A DNA stretch of 64,000 bases, taken from NCBI GenBank assembly GCA_907163375.1, contig CAJQUW010015452.1, positions 186,001 to 250,000 of the forward strand, written 5' to 3'. The notes under the pieces are model-generated. The model did not search any database. It was given only the letters and a program-made list of their open reading frames with translations, and was not told the origin of the DNA. Shown one piece after another: positions 25,154 to 37,446 of the stretch. Position 1 is the stretch's first letter. The number at the start of each line of letters is the position of its first letter. Made by a program: the position numbers and the translations under genes. Source of the stretch: Prostheceraeus crozeri. Taxonomy: Eukaryota > Platyhelminthes > Polycladida > Euryleptidae.

Positions 25154-26880
25154 TACCGATTAACGGTTCCACCCGCCTTACTTTTTTACCAGTTAGACCC
25201 GCCTTGGGGGTACACCCCAAAAAATAAACCAATCTAATTCGCTTTACTATAAAACACCCATACTAGAGCTTGATAACATAAAACAGATAAAATATAGCAA
25301 CTACAGTTTAATTGCTACTGAAAAATTGAGCGCTATTCAGTCATGAAGCGTCTTAAAATGTAGAAATCTTGATCACACTGCAAGTAATTGAGAAAACTTT
25401 TATCGTTATTTATTCACACGAAGAACACAAAATATTCTGATGGACAGGGCAAATGAACAGTGAGCATTTTTTTGCATCTGGTTTTTGATTTGTGATCTAA
25501 TTTTCTTGGACAGTAAATGGCAACGTCCAACTCGACAATTTGGTGGCACAGGTCGACATTCTGCTAGAGGGAAACACCAACCATCAGCATCGCTTCTTTT
25601 TCAGAGGATCGTAATGGAATAAGACTTAACCGCCTCTGCACAAGATGCATTGCCAGCTCATATGCCAATTCGTTTCGAAAATTATAATGACTTTCATTGA
25701 CATCATTGCGTTCCGTATGCAACTTATAGCTAACATAAGCTACATATAATTGTGAAAAAATATGACATGGCCAGCGCGATTGTGCTTCCGCTTTGAGTTG
25801 TAGCCGCGGATAACTTTTCCCGATTTTGTGGCATTATAAAAAAAGACAATTTCTTGCCTTCCACGTGTGAGATTCCAGTTACTATATTTCTGGCAGGAGG
25901 TCTTCCAGATGACTCGTGTAGTGTAGGCCATAACACCATCTCGGGAAGTCAAAGTATGATTACTAGTAAACTACCGATATTATTCAATGTTTCCGAATCA
26001 CTCCAGCTGTCGTAGTTGTGGTAGACCCAGTCCTGTGTAGCTACGCCAAAAACTTCATCGACTTCAATTTCTCCGTGTAGAAAGTTGTCGTGCAATGATT
26101 CTTCGGATAATTGATCAGAAGTAAGTAGGCCTACCTGCGCTACATCATCTAAATATATTTCACTGCTGGGATCACTACCTGTGTCACTTTCACACAGAAT
26201 CGAGTAATTCACGTAGCTGCTGAATAGCTATTGTCTTCGCCAGACGAGCCATGAGAACTTTCCAGTGAACAGGATTGCAGCTGTAAGCGGTTAGTATAGA
26301 GGAGATCGCTTAGGAGATGTTTGAAATGTATACGACCGAAGCAGCCAATTACAATCGAGTATTCGTTTTCCCTTGTGCGACGTGATGCGAGCATAAATTT
26401 TAGCATAGAACGTAGAAAGCAAACAGCTTCATACATGTATATACAATATTATAGTTATTCAGCTGTAGATGGAACATTTGGAATTTTGCATGTTAGCACA
26501 CAGGCCTAGGCTACATACAAAACACATAGGCTATAATGTGTTTGAGGAGTATTAGATAAATTGCTGTGTAACTTAAGATAAGCATATAATATGGCCATAC
26601 AATTATAGCTGAAGTAATTAATTTCTTTCTGAGCATGTATCCCTTGCATTTATATTGGGGTAATGCGGTACCCCCATTGCGGGTCTAACTAGTATCAACT
26701 ATAATATCTCCTAAAGTATGCGCTTTAAAATCGGGCGAATAGCAAATCGAAGAGCTGAAAATGTTAGTAAAAGTCACGAGAGGGAAAGTAAAAGTATTTA
26801 GTTTATGTAACATTGCCACATGGTCAAACATGCCTGGGGTACTCAGGTACCCTGTAGGCGCGTCTAACCGTCAAGGGATA
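25154..26880 (-). mobile_element. piggyBac-like transposon remnant
   Basis: The left end reads TTAACGGTTCCACCCGCC (TTAA at 25160-25163). The right end, in inverse complement, reads CCCTTGACGGTTAGACGCGC. Both carry a subterminal GTTAGACCCGC word followed by a GGTACC-centred palindrome (25191-25216 and, inverted, 26658-26687; also 26835-26853). TTAA and a CCCTT-type end suit piggyBac. The interior holds only decayed minus-strand frames: an acidic N terminus (SDTGSDPSSEIYLDD, 26212-25949) and a SSGRPPARNIVTGI segment (25939-25730) like the start of the piggyBac transposase core. The rest of the catalytic domain is deleted. Confidence 0.5.
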
Positions 26881-28457
26881 TAAAACATAATACTGCAGTC
26901 AGTCAGTCATCAGCAGGTACCTACTCGTCTAGTTGTGTTTCGACCTGAACACTCAAACCCAGACGAGCGGGGTCCCACACATAGTGGCTGACAAAATACT
27001 GAATAGGTAATGATATGTCTTGAAAGATATGTCACAAAGATAAATCAGACATCATTCAATTGTTGCGTTTCCCACATGTAAACTGATCCTGTCATAAAAT
27101 TCATCCCATCAATAAATACAGTATGCTTTTTGCGATCCGCACATGTAAACAAATCCTGTACATCAATCTTTGCCTTTTCGATTCCCACAAGTAAACAGAT
27201 CCTGTTCATCCTCGAATCCCATAAGCATGTAATCGCTGTGTGATAAATATGTAATCCGCCTTAATACAAACTTCGTCTCATACATCAAGACTTAACAATG
27301 GGAGCTCTCTCATCTCCCGTAAGCCACGCTAAGCGCTCTGTATTCACTCTTCAACGCCTCCCATTTGATGGCTACAAGTCATTGTTATCGTTTATTCACC
27401 TATGCAGCAAGGCATTAAGGAAAATGTGAAAGTCGTTTGTTGGTCGCGTGCCTCATTGAAATTCACAGAGAAGTGAATTGTCGAGTCGAGAAAAGACCAT
27501 ATTTGTAAAGCGATTCATTATGCCTTGTGAGAGCTTTTTCTGTGTAACTCACCAAGTCATGCTGAGAACAACCTCTAGATTTCATGATATTTAGTGTCTT
27601 GTTAGTTTTGTGTACAGCGTCTTGTAACTTCGAGCATATTCTACAATATCTGACTACTTGCGACGCGAAAACATGAAGTTGACTGACCCATCGTCCCTTA
27701 CATTTGTCTGTGTAATTCAGAAGGGGAATCGTTAATTTAACTCCGCATGCAGTCAGTCAATGAAGTCTAAATTTTACTTTTTAAGTTTACTAGATTTCCT
27801 TGAGCCAGTTCACCAAGAGTTTGCTTTTTGTAAGAAAATAGCCGACGCTGATCAAAAACAGCTTCATAAGCAAATGATATAAATTCAGCAAGTAGGCCTA
27901 CACAATACCCCACATCATTGATCCTCTTCATAAACTTGCTATGTCAATAGAATAATTAACTATATTGGGAAAATAGGGAGCAGAACATAAATAGCTGATA
28001 TTGCTATTTGTGATTATTTGGATAGGAAATGTTTATTTAGCAGTTTTGTCATTCGTGATAGGAATTATTTGAGGTAATTGCTGTGATACATATGCAGAGA
28101 TTACCCGCAGCTCAAAGATCATAGTAGCCTACGCGATCGATTGATCTTCATAATGAGCAGCAACAACTGACGAAGTGCTTTCTTGGAATTTGTGATGAGA
28201 TCCTAGATCAATTGGAGAGCCGCTGGTATCAGGAACCAATCTTAGTTGAGAGAAGTGCAAGCAGGTCGTACACGACGTACATTATCAATGTACAGTACGT
28301 AAACACCAAGTCTGCCATCGAATGCAGAGACAAGCTTGCAAGCAGCATGCGCTTGAAGTTGTCACCGATGCCATGAAAAATGTCTAGAACGTATAATTGT
28401 GCAATGAAGGCCTAAATTAAGAGGCGGTTACAATCGTTCAGAAAAGTTCACTAGGTA
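26881..28457. other. No gene recognised; short direct repeats at 27070-27205
   Basis: Three spaced copies of a 21-bp word (CCCACATGTAAACTGATCCTG and variants CGCACATGTAAACAAATCCTG, CCCACAAGTAAACAGATCCTG in part) occur at about 27070, 27138 and 27184. Otherwise the stretch is AT-rich with many stops. Confidence 0.35.
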
Positions 28458-28511
28458 GGGGAGGGGCACATTGAACCATCAGGCTTCTCTCTGAAACTAT
28501 AAATAGTGGAA

Positions 28512-28745
28512 ACTTAATGATTTAACGGTTAAACACCGTTGCGAGGTGCTCGGCACCCCAAGCATGTTTGAAGTAAAAATAGGCCTATATTCGTTTACGA
28601 TGAACTCTCAAAATTGTGTTTTTTTCATCAATTTTTGCCTTCTTTCAATGCAAGAAACCCAATTACACTATTTAAACTATTTAATCATACAGGAATCAGA
28701 AACACGTAGTTAAACTCCGCTCTGGGGTGCTCAGGCACCCCTAAT
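28512..28745. repeat. Two orphan copies of the piggyBac-like terminal motif with GC-rich palindromes
   Basis: At 28519 TTAACGGTTAAACACCG is followed by the palindrome GGTGCTCGGCACC. At about 28709 GTTAAACTCCG is followed by GGGGTGCTCAGGCACCCC. Both read in the same direction and share the word order GTTARAC, CCG, GGTGCTC-GGCACC with the ends of the element at 25154-26880. No matching opposite end was found to the right, so these look like a solo end and its duplicate. Confidence 0.45.
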
Positions 28746-29574
28746 TCAATCAAGTATTATTAGATTACATATTTATCTCTGGTTAGCCTATGTGTATATT
28801 ATTTCCCTTATCAGAAACATAGACAAATTCACTCAAAATTTAATAGCAGTAATGCTGATTTGTATTATACATGTACATGCATTACATGGTGAGCCTATCT
28901 GAGTCCAGATATTTGATTTGATCTTGTGTATCAGTCAACAATCACAAGTGTCTGACCAAAGATTATCAATTATTCAAATACTGCAAATTTCCCTACTCCT
29001 GCATGTTTCAACTGAAATTCTATCCTTGTAACGACCACAATTGTTATTGTCCATGTTTACGAAGCATCCACTGCTGCCTAAATAGACGAGATCAAAGACT
29101 TTTGGGCGTAATTGCTGTCTCGATCTGTTTTCATTGTTTAGTCGACCAGGTATCGCAGGGTATTATTGAACTGTAAAATGCACACTTATAAAGTCAGAGT
29201 GCAAATGAGCAAGGATCGAATCAGTCTTATGATCAACTGTGTAAGCAAAGTAGATTTCGTAACATAGACAATTCACCTCTCCTGTTTTTGACAGTTTGCA
29301 TTCTTATTTTTCCACTTTCTGTGGTCATGGCGATGAGTCATACGGACAGTACATGATCGCACGTTTACTTAGAATTCGTCAATATATGCCAACCGGCAAC
29401 CGGCTTTGTACACCGACCGTAAACTGCATTAGCCAACTGCTGTGAACAAAGAAAATGATTATAGTTGCATGTACGTGTATGCAAGGCTCACGTGATTATT
29501 GTGATGACTTGCATTGTGAAAAGGAAAGATCGTAAGTGTTCATTTCAAGTATTTTATACTTAAGTTGACAGTAC

Positions 29575-29838
29575 ATGGCATGTCAAATGCAAAAACACTC
29601 TCGACTCCACTTCAGCTCCAGCCAGACTGTGAGCCACTGCAATTTCAAGAAAGGGCCAGTATACGGCCTTTGCTGCCTTTTCGTAGAGAGAAGAGCAAAT
29701 TTGTCTAAGATAAAACAATCGGTGGGCGATGCCGTGATTCGTCTTGGAGTTGACGCAGAAATCAAACCTGGTCGTTCCTGCATCCCCTCATCAACCCGTA
29801 GAAGGGCGCTGGAAATTTTGTCCTACAGGCAGAAATAG
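29575..29838 (+). other. Unclassified open frame of 87 codons
   Basis: The frame ends 10 bp before the MITE at 29849 and is richer in GC than its surroundings. Its second half (SKIKQSVGDAVIRLGVDAEIK, then PSSTRRRALEILSYRQK) looks protein-like. I recognise no family, and no splice sites or initiator context support it as a host gene. It may be an exon-like fragment or part of a decayed element. Confidence 0.2.
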
Positions 29839-29850
29839 AAAGTCGCATTA

Positions 29851-30316
29851 GGTGACATGCCACGCGTAATTCACGCGTAATTACGGAACACCCCAAACAT
29901 CCGTGGTTAAGGACATTCTATTCTTCTACCCGCGTACATACGCGCTGCACTAAGAGTCAGAAATCACTTGATCTGATACTGTTAAAACATGGGGAATGTT
30001 TATGAATACGCGCGGCAAGCGTTTATAGTTTGCGCGTCGTCTACGGTTGTCTGCACTGCCGCTTGAACCACAGACGAACCGCTGAGGATGTTCTGTTTTC
30101 CCTGAGCATGAAATTGAGGTCCTATCACATTGTTTTTTATCCTCTGATACATGCAGACACATGAGACGCAAAGTCTATATAACAGGACTGCCAACTATAC
30201 TAACGGATATAACAGACGTTGCAGCAATGTCCCGCATAGCCACGGATGTTTGGGGCCATGCGTAATTACGCGTGTTTCACGCGTGAATTACGCGTGATTG
30301 AGCATGGCATGTCACC
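29851..30316. mobile_element. MITE with TA target duplications and long terminal inverted repeats
   Basis: The 466-bp element is flanked by TA (29849-29850 and 30317-30318). The ends are GGTGACATGCCACGCGTAAT and the inverse complement of GGTGACATGCCATGCTCAAT. The inverted repeats run about 60-85 bp to a shared CCCCAAACATCCGTGG block (29890-29914 and 30238-30256). Repeated ACGCGTAATT words lie within. It has no coding capacity. TA duplication suggests mobilisation by a Tc1/mariner-type transposase. Confidence 0.82.
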
Positions 30317-31098
30317 TAGTGCGAAAATATTTGTGGTAAATGCAGATGTTTTACTTGTGCACAGCATCAAACATGTGCAAAAATTGTAGTCACACTTCAG
30401 TTCCACTTTTGAATAAATGAATTCTTCATTGGAAAGATACCGCTTCTGAAGTGTCTGTCTTGAAATCAACATTGTATGCATAAATTGAATGATTATACTG
30501 AATGAATTAAATCAATTTAAAAATCGATTAAATCGAAATTAAATCAAATTTTCATAAATGGAAAAAATTGAATAAATTAAATATTGATAAATAATGGAAA
30601 AGTACTTCGTCTAAATAAAATAAATGTTCAATAATAGCTATTCATAAAGGAGCTCAACATGTAGATAAGATTAATCAATGCCTTCGTCAAGTCGAATGTA
30701 TTGGTCCAAGCTACTTCATTTGCGAAACCTTGCAATATTGATGTTATGAACAAACGCAAACCCGATTTTGGATTCGGAGCAACAGAGTCGTGTCGTTTGT
30801 ACCAACCGGCTAAGGATAAAAATTCTATGGCGACTGAAAAAGTTTCTTCATAGCTTACTTACGATCTGTTGCAAAAATTTATAGTCAGCATTCGCTGCTG
30901 TTGTGATGCTAGCTGCATCTCGCCAAATCCTTTGAAATTCAAGCCGGATTTATGCTGCAAACGTTTGATTTATTTTTTTCAAGAATTGGTGAGATTGAAG
31001 CGCATTTCAGCTTAATCAGGTGATAGAGCTAGAGCTCAGTTCGTCCAGCTCCAAAAAATGACACTGTTTTCAGAAACAATTAAAAGGTTTTATTTCGC

Positions 31099-31560
31099 TT
31101 GAACGTCTTTTTCGCTTCGATCATCGCAGATAATGCTGACTTCAAAGATACTTTTGATGTTCAAAAAATTCTTATTCCCAGTCATGGAACTGCTCAAGTT
31201 GAGAGCGGGTTTTCACTCAATGAGAATTGCCAACGAGAAAATCTCAAAGAGGAAACTTTGATTTCCTTACGGCTAATTGTTGATCGCATACACTCATATA
31301 AGATGATATTGAGCATCCCCATTACGAAGCAGATGCTGGAGTAGGCAAGTTCTGCTGGGCTTGGCTATCGGGTAGCGTAAGAGAAACGAAAAAATGAGGA
31401 TGAGATAAATAAACAGAAGAACGAAATGAAAAGAAGAGCGAAGGGTGAATTCGAGGAACTGGAAGCTAAACGTGTTGCACTCCCCATGTACAGTAGATGG
31501 AGGCAGAAGACGTTGCTGATGGAACAGATGAAGGACCTTTGAAAGACCATTGATAAAGAA
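31099..31560 (+). mobile_element. hAT-like transposase C-terminal scrap
   Basis: The plus-strand frame 31099-31344 contains SHGTAQVESGFSLNENCQRENLKEET followed by LIVDRI. This resembles the dimerisation-region motif of hAT-type transposase-derived proteins (VERxFSxxK, in invertebrate families ERGFSxNxxxxxENL, with RxxxDxV). Downstream to about 31560, other frames give a lysine/glutamate-rich tail (RRAKGEFEELEAKRVALP), which such families also carry. Many stops intervene, so it is an old relic. Confidence 0.5.
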
Positions 31561-32149
31561 CATTAATCACTTTCATGCCACAACAACATGAAAATCGTTG
31601 CCAAACATCGTAAATTGGCAAGATCGATTAGTGCTCGTATTGAAGTCAAGTCATGTACTATGAATTGTTGTTTGCTCCGTTTTGCGCTTTTTGATATCGC
31701 TTTCATAATGTCATCTAAACACATATCAGAATTTCTAATAAACTCTCATATTCAATATCAAATTTCTAACAAGCAGTATCATGAAATCAATTTATCATGT
31801 CTCATATTGTTCATTTGTTTTCATTGTTTGTTTTTATGAGATGCGTAAGATTGATTGGATTTCTGATTAATTTGACAGTGATTTACTTGCATTTTGAGAG
31901 GTTTCAGTAATATTATTATTGCAACATTTCGCTACAGTTTGTTGTTTTTACTGCTGTTCTTTTAAAAAGAAGTTATTACTACCTCAGTGATGATTTTGCA
32001 TTACATAAGAAAAGGAGTATTGAAGTGAATGAATTCCTCCATGCAACTGATCTTTTGGAAGGATAGATGGAAGAAATATGACTTCATTCATAGATTCTTT
32101 TGGTATTTCTCATGCCTGATTGAAGTAAATTTATGTTTAAATAGAGAAG

Positions 32150-32220
32150 TTCATCAAGTCAACCGGGAAAATGCGGGAAATTTGTCCCGGAAAAACCGGG
32201 AATTGACACTGAGATTGGCG
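32150..32220. repeat. Cluster of CCGGGAAAA words
   Basis: Four GC-rich CCGGGAA / GCGGGAAA / TCCCGGAAAA words in both orientations stand out in AT-rich DNA at 32161-32205. They look like the subterminal part of a transposon end, but no partner end was found. Confidence 0.25.
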
Positions 32221-33903
32221 CGGTTGCCCTGTATGCTGCAAATTGGTCTACAGCGCTATCAAATTAACTGCTTAGAAATGCTTAAGCAGATATGGCATTA
32301 CATGTAGTTTTTGTGTGCTGTAATTCTTTTTGAGAACAATTAAACTCCAGGTCAGCATGCCGAAGATCTGGCATTGAAAAAAATGATAAATTGATGTAAA
32401 TCAGTGATCTCAATCAAAATGATATGCCTTCGATGAATACTTCCTTGCTGGTCAGAAAATTGAATTGTTAATGCTTCCTGTTTTGGTGTTTATACTGGTT
32501 TCAAAGCTTTTTTTCAGGCCTAGTATCTTGCATGTCTAAATGTAATGCGCAATGCCTACAGATATGCTTTAATTGATGATCACAATAATGCAATATTGTG
32601 CATCACATTCAGCATTAATGTTCTTACTAATGGCTCTTGCATCATGAATAATGCTAACCTGAGAACTCTGATAGTCTATGAATATTTTTCTTTCAGAATA
32701 TATTAGCATGGATTTTTCATATAAAGCATCATTTTTGCCAATAAAAATCTCAAGCAATATATTTTGCTGTTTGATTTTGATAATTCATGAACTGAGAGCT
32801 TTATATCTGATACATAAAGTCTAATAAAGCTGAATATGAGACTACCTAATAAATACAGGTGGTTCAATGTGCCCCACATATGAGGTACACTGAACCACTT
32901 TGGTAAAAAAAAAAAATTCAAACTGTGAGGAGATCAAATGTCACAGAAAAGCCCAACAACTCAGAGATAATTTAACATGCCCTCAAGTTTTCATCCGAAT
33001 TTGATTTTGGTTCATTTGATTTAGTGTATAATTATATATTCAAGCTATCGAGAAAAGTTCAAAAACATGTTCAATGTGCCCTACCCTCCACCACTTACTA
33101 TGCAATTTATTCCACGCTATCTATGTTTCACACATCCAAACAGATGTTTAGTCGCTGACACATTTAATAGATTGTTCAGTAGAAGAAAGCGATACCTACC
33201 GGTAGATGCTAGAATACAGAATATCTAAAATAATGATTTTTTGTTTATAAGCATTTGGCTAATTCCAACCCTTCGCAATGCACATTTTATATTGCCGACT
33301 TGCAAAAACGCTGATGGGTAAACCTTTAATTAATTAAGATGCGACAGTGCTTGAGTAGCGTCGTTTCAGACAATTTGAGGCTGCGGTTGACTAGCCGGAT
33401 GCTAAGTAGCTGTCGAAAGGTCCAGGGATGATCTCTATTTGTGAATCTCTTTGCTGACAACAATTTTATTTGACCACATTCAGTTTCAATTTACAAATCC
33501 GCCTCAAACATGATGCCTTTTTGTTGACGTATAAAAGTAGAACTCATGTAGGTGATTTCGAGTATGATCGGACAAGCAAACATCGTTAGTCTAGCGGCAT
33601 AGAAGTTCATTAAATAAGCATGAAAAATCCGAAATGTGAAACTTTTTACCGACGATTCATTCAATAGCTATCTTATATCCAGGAAACTATCGCATTTGCA
33701 TAGAGCGTTACTGAGTGATTATCATCAGTATGTCATCTGATATTCCACTGTAAATAAGTCTTAATGTAACCACAAAATATTATAAAAACGCCTTCGCTAT
33801 GAAATGCTGCGGCAGCTTTGATGTTTATTTCACATACAAACTTTTGAAATACAAATGTATATTCTCTTTCATAAATGTTTTTAAATAAAGTAAGAGACTC
33901 CCA

Positions 33904-34042
33904 ACAACTTTTGATTGATCAGTTGAAAAACACCTCGATTTTTCGAACCGCTTGAGAATGGCCTAAGCCAACGTCGTAGACCGAAAGATGTCGCTCAAAA
34001 AAAGACGAATGGTGTTTTTCAGTTGATCAATCAAAAGTTGTA
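33904..34042. mobile_element. Fold-back MITE of about 140 bp
   Basis: The left arm, ACAACTTTTGATTGATCA then TTGAAAAACACC, is repeated in inverse orientation at the right end with two differences, giving arms of about 32 bp that start at the very ends. A second, weaker pairing continues inward (CTTGAG and CTCAAA). It lies about 300 bp beyond the synaptotagmin stop codon, in the 3' flank. Confidence 0.6.
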
Positions 34043-34261
34043 GGTAGTCTTGTAGGGATTTCGAGCTTGGCTGCGCTGAGCAAGGGAACATCCTTTGTGC
34101 TGTTAGATCTGCTACAGCTGCTTGAGGACCTCACCAGTGACTCTCAATTGTTTCTTTACATTTTAATCTAATCACTAGCTCACATGTCAAACGGCTGAGA
34201 CAAGCACCTGCCCATGTCTGCGTAATACAAAAGTAAAAAGTGCAGTTTTTATATTGTAAAC

Positions 34262-34287
34262 TTTATTTTACACTGGCACAATTTATT
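34262..34287 (-). terminator. Polyadenylation signals of the synaptotagmin gene
   Basis: On the minus strand AATAAA occurs at 34287-34282 and again at 34267-34262, 64 and 84 bases past the stop codon. This is a suitable distance for a short 3' UTR. Confidence 0.55.
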
Positions 34288-34350
34288 AACACCACATAAA
34301 TGCGACATTGGCTACAAAGAGCTGGAGAAATTGAAAAACATTTGGAAAGT

Positions 34351-34664
34351 TTACGAACGCACCAAAGGATGCCAATAGCAAAGGTTCTTGCGCTCACTGA
34401 TTTTCATATCATGCCAATGTTCAGATCCTTGTCCGGGGCAAGTTGAACCTATAAATACACTTCCAAGCACCACACTGTGACGAAATAGTGAGCTGGAATT
34501 GATAACACTGATTTCCAATTTAGCTGCAGGCAGATCAGATGGAGAGATATTGTGGAAAACGACTGCTTCGTTCCATTCTGGATTTCTTGTTCCTTTCTTT
34601 GTTGAAGTGTGTTTCCGTTTAATGACGTGGTCATCGATTGAGAGAGCAACTTTGCAGTGTGAAT
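34351..34664 (-). CDS. Synaptotagmin 12-like, exon 6 (end of C2B, stop)
   Basis: The acceptor is TTTTTCAACAG. Two bases complete the Asp codon begun in exon 5. The exon encodes DSHCKVALSIDDHVIKRKHT, RNPEWNEAVVFHNI, LEISVINSSSLF, GSVFIGSTCPGQGSEHWHDM and the final YWHPLVRS. NPEWNEAVVF and the closing WHPL are hallmarks of the last C2 domain of synaptotagmins. The loop that normally reads D-x-D has become NSSSLF, so calcium ligands are missing. The stop is TAA at 34353-34351. Confidence 0.93.
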
Positions 34665-35357
34665 CTGTTGAAAAAGAGGAGTAGAAATTGAGTTTCGATG
34701 TAATAATGTATGATGGAAGCATGTCTGCATTTGTGCTTTTAACTCAGAATTGAGTCTAGCAACTATAACGGAATATTTTGCAATTGCATGAAATGGATTT
34801 TCACATTATTTTTCTACCAACCACGCAAATCGAAAGGATCAATATGAAATTTCGATGACACTCTTTAGACAAAGTAATAATTTTTCAAATTTGACATTTT
34901 GTAAATTCTTGAGAACGGTGGATTTCGCTTCTCTCTGGAACAAACGAGATCCGTCAATTTCGCTCACGATTTTACAAAATTAAAACAACCGCTAGAAAAT
35001 TAAGTGTGTCAATAACAATTAAAGATCGTAGCTATATATCACTCATTGTCATTGCCCACTGAAATAGTAATTCGCGAGAAGACGAAAGTATGTCAGAGCA
35101 TTAACATGCTGAAATGAAGCACGAAAAACATATTTTCCTTCTTTCTCACTTGGTATGGAAATAGTTTTCTTTCCTCATTCAAATAGAATATAGGGACATG
35201 TTTATATCTAAACCGAATATTCCATGTTGATACAGGAAATCCTCAATCAACAAAAACTTTGCCAGCTCAACATTACAAACAGAATTGGATGTAGAGATTG
35301 AGAATTGACAGAGCAGCTGACAGTCGTCAAAATTCTTTCTGCTTATTTTCAACTGGT

Positions 35358-35640
35358 TCATTGATGTTCACGAAGTGGATGTAAAGTCAGGATTTCATGG
35401 CATGTTTCACATGCTTCACAACATACTTCTTCCTCAAAGTAGACATAGTTGGACTTTGTTGAAGCATTGTGTCCATTCCCCTTCCTGATCACTTCCATGG
35501 ACACGTTCAGGGTTCGACCACACAACACAATTTGACGACCACGTGCAATTGCATGTAACGGGGACTTTCTGTAGCCACTTTCAATAAATTCAGTGCTTTC
35601 TAAAACTGATTGGTAACAGCTACTGAGCCTTTTAAAAGTA
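35358..35640 (-). other. Open frame of unknown origin inside synaptotagmin intron 5, preserved in both arms
   Basis: About 94 codons ending EEEVCCEACETCHEILTLHPLREHQ and stop. The copy in arm B (61885-62172, plus strand) stays open with only about four base differences, three of them changing residues. A CxxC-rich segment (VCCEACETC) might bind metal. It cannot be a simple alternative last exon: exon 5 ends in phase 1, and entry at the only nearby AG (35640 region) would need phase 2. It may derive from a mobile element or an unannotated gene. Confidence 0.3.
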
Positions 35641-36227
35641 CTGATATCATACATTGTCCCACCTATATTCTTCGTCACTCGCCCAGACGAAATGCATGCC
35701 GCAATACTTTGACAGTCTTAAGACAACAACAACAATCAAGCATGCGAAAAGCCCAGGATAAAAGAACAATCAGTCACCCATCACTATGTGCATTCTGCCT
35801 TAAATCTACCTTCATTTCTTTGATACCGCTGGTTTGACCTACTAAAGAATGTGCTAACTTATCTTCACCGCGAATTTCGGTGCGATTCCCTTTTCAGATG
35901 AGTACGGTCATAGAATATCTAGACTTGTGGAGGTAATACATTTATATATCTATACACTGCCCTAAAGCTTTATTGTCAGCCGATGCTTTCATGGAGCCGC
36001 TAATATCTTGATTCAAATGGGCTGCTATAAAGTACATCTGAAAACTGCGTCATTTGCATGGTACGCAAACGCTAAACACTAACGTCTTATATACATGTAT
36101 GCTTGATTTCGGTGTATTTTCTATCAACGGGCTTTGTAATGCTCATTAAAGTATTTATAGCAAGGGTAACACGGATAAGAGATAAAATGTTTGAGAGACT
36201 AGAAATGCAGAGAAAAAATCTCAGTAT

Positions 36228-36300
36228 AAATTTATTATATAATTATAATATATTATATATTATAATATAATATATATATTATAATTATATCCTATTTAAT
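36228..36300. repeat. AT-rich low-complexity tract
   Basis: About 70 bases of TATAATTATAATATAT-type sequence with internal palindromes, in the part of arm A absent from arm B. Confidence 0.8.
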
Positions 36301-36419
36301 AAATAAACCTGGTTTATCTAGGAGGCACATTAGACGTGCGTCTTTCTTCCACATGGCCGAGTAGATATTTATCCCGCTTTCATTCTTTTGTGATGAGTGT
36401 TTAGCAAAAATGCAGAGTG

Positions 36420-36512
36420 CATCTCCTTTGAACGTCGACGTTTGGGTCCAGGTATTCCGTGTTCAGTGCGGACACTCTACCACAAGGACACAGCGCCTGC
36501 CAATTAAACCAT
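36420..36512 (-). mobile_element. Possible degenerate tRNA-derived SINE head
   Basis: On the minus strand CCTTGTGGTAGAGTGTCCGC resembles a polymerase III A box region and is followed by CTGAACACGGAATACCTGGA, but the B box is degenerate. It does not match the body of the other SINEs here. Confidence 0.25.
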
Positions 36513-37446
36513 GCATTGCATTATTTGCACATGCATGATATTCAAATTGCTGGTTCAATTAGCTGCACATTCTGTTGCGTTCATAAAGATGCTAGATCCA
36601 TCTTGTGAGCATTCTACTTGAATGCAAGTGACAGTCTTCTTATCGACTGATGTATACAGTAATGAGTCATGTGAAAACAATTTCATATATATTCTACTCG
36701 CGCGTATAAAACGAAGACATATTTAGGGTTGATGGTAATAATAAGTTGTGCGTGCTTAATACGCTTAATATAGCGGTCAGTCGTTTCTATTCTTCTGAAT
36801 ACCCTGCACTTCAAACTGGCTTTTCACATTCTGTTTTTTATTTGAATAATGTTTCTCCTACTCAGATAATGTTTCTCCTGCGACATGCTGCGTCTGTGTT
36901 TCATGAAATGATACTGAGCCGAAATTTAACCCACACATAGCAGTCACATCAGAGCAGAACGAACTTAGACAGGTATTTGAAAATGAAAGCAGCACAGTGA
37001 AGTCGGCTTTCTTTTTGATCTGATATCATTGAAACGAGTGCTCCATCCGTCTAAGAAGAGTAAACATCGCAACAGTGGAAATCCCAAAATTATGTGAAAT
37101 TTTCCATTAATTTCATTCAATCATATCGAGTGATTTTATCGCTCTCATATTTGTTATAATGTGCCTTATGAAGTTGCATTAACGATAGTTATTTTGTTCT
37201 AAATAGTTTTTTTGAATTCGACTGAAGGCGTCCTGACATGCGTTGGTCGCAAAGCATTCCTGTTGTCTGGTACCACTTCAACCATGCTACGTTCATCCTA
37301 GCTTTAATCTGGAACTGCTCCATGTAGCCTACTCTGCTTTCCTCATGTTAGGTCTGAGACCGACACTGGCCAGGTGGTCTTTCTATGAGCTGATATTTAA
37401 CGTCGTGAAAACTGACATACCGCATCAACTCTTTCAGGAGACTCAC

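Larger units (their letters stand above)
28458..33081. mobile_element. Possible pogo-like element boundaries (GGGCACATTGAAC ends)
   Basis: A TA followed by GGGGAGGGGCACATTGAACC begins at 28458. The inverse complement of the GGGCACATTGAAC core occurs at 33069-33081, also next to a TA, with a second subterminal copy at 32861-32877. The form of the ends resembles the pogo element at 22025. No transposase of that kind lies between, and other repeats do, so this pairing is tentative. Confidence 0.25.

Noticed and set aside
26876-27010. TATAAAA, CAGTCAGTCAGTC and a TGGCTGAC word resembling the promoter end of a long terminal repeat
   Set aside because: No second copy of the repeat and no recognisable internal gene follows within the window, so a fossil of that kind is not supported.
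35358-35678. Alternative last exon of the synaptotagmin gene
   Set aside because: Exon 5 ends in phase 1, while the only nearby acceptor-like AG would need phase 2; the frame would close after a few codons.
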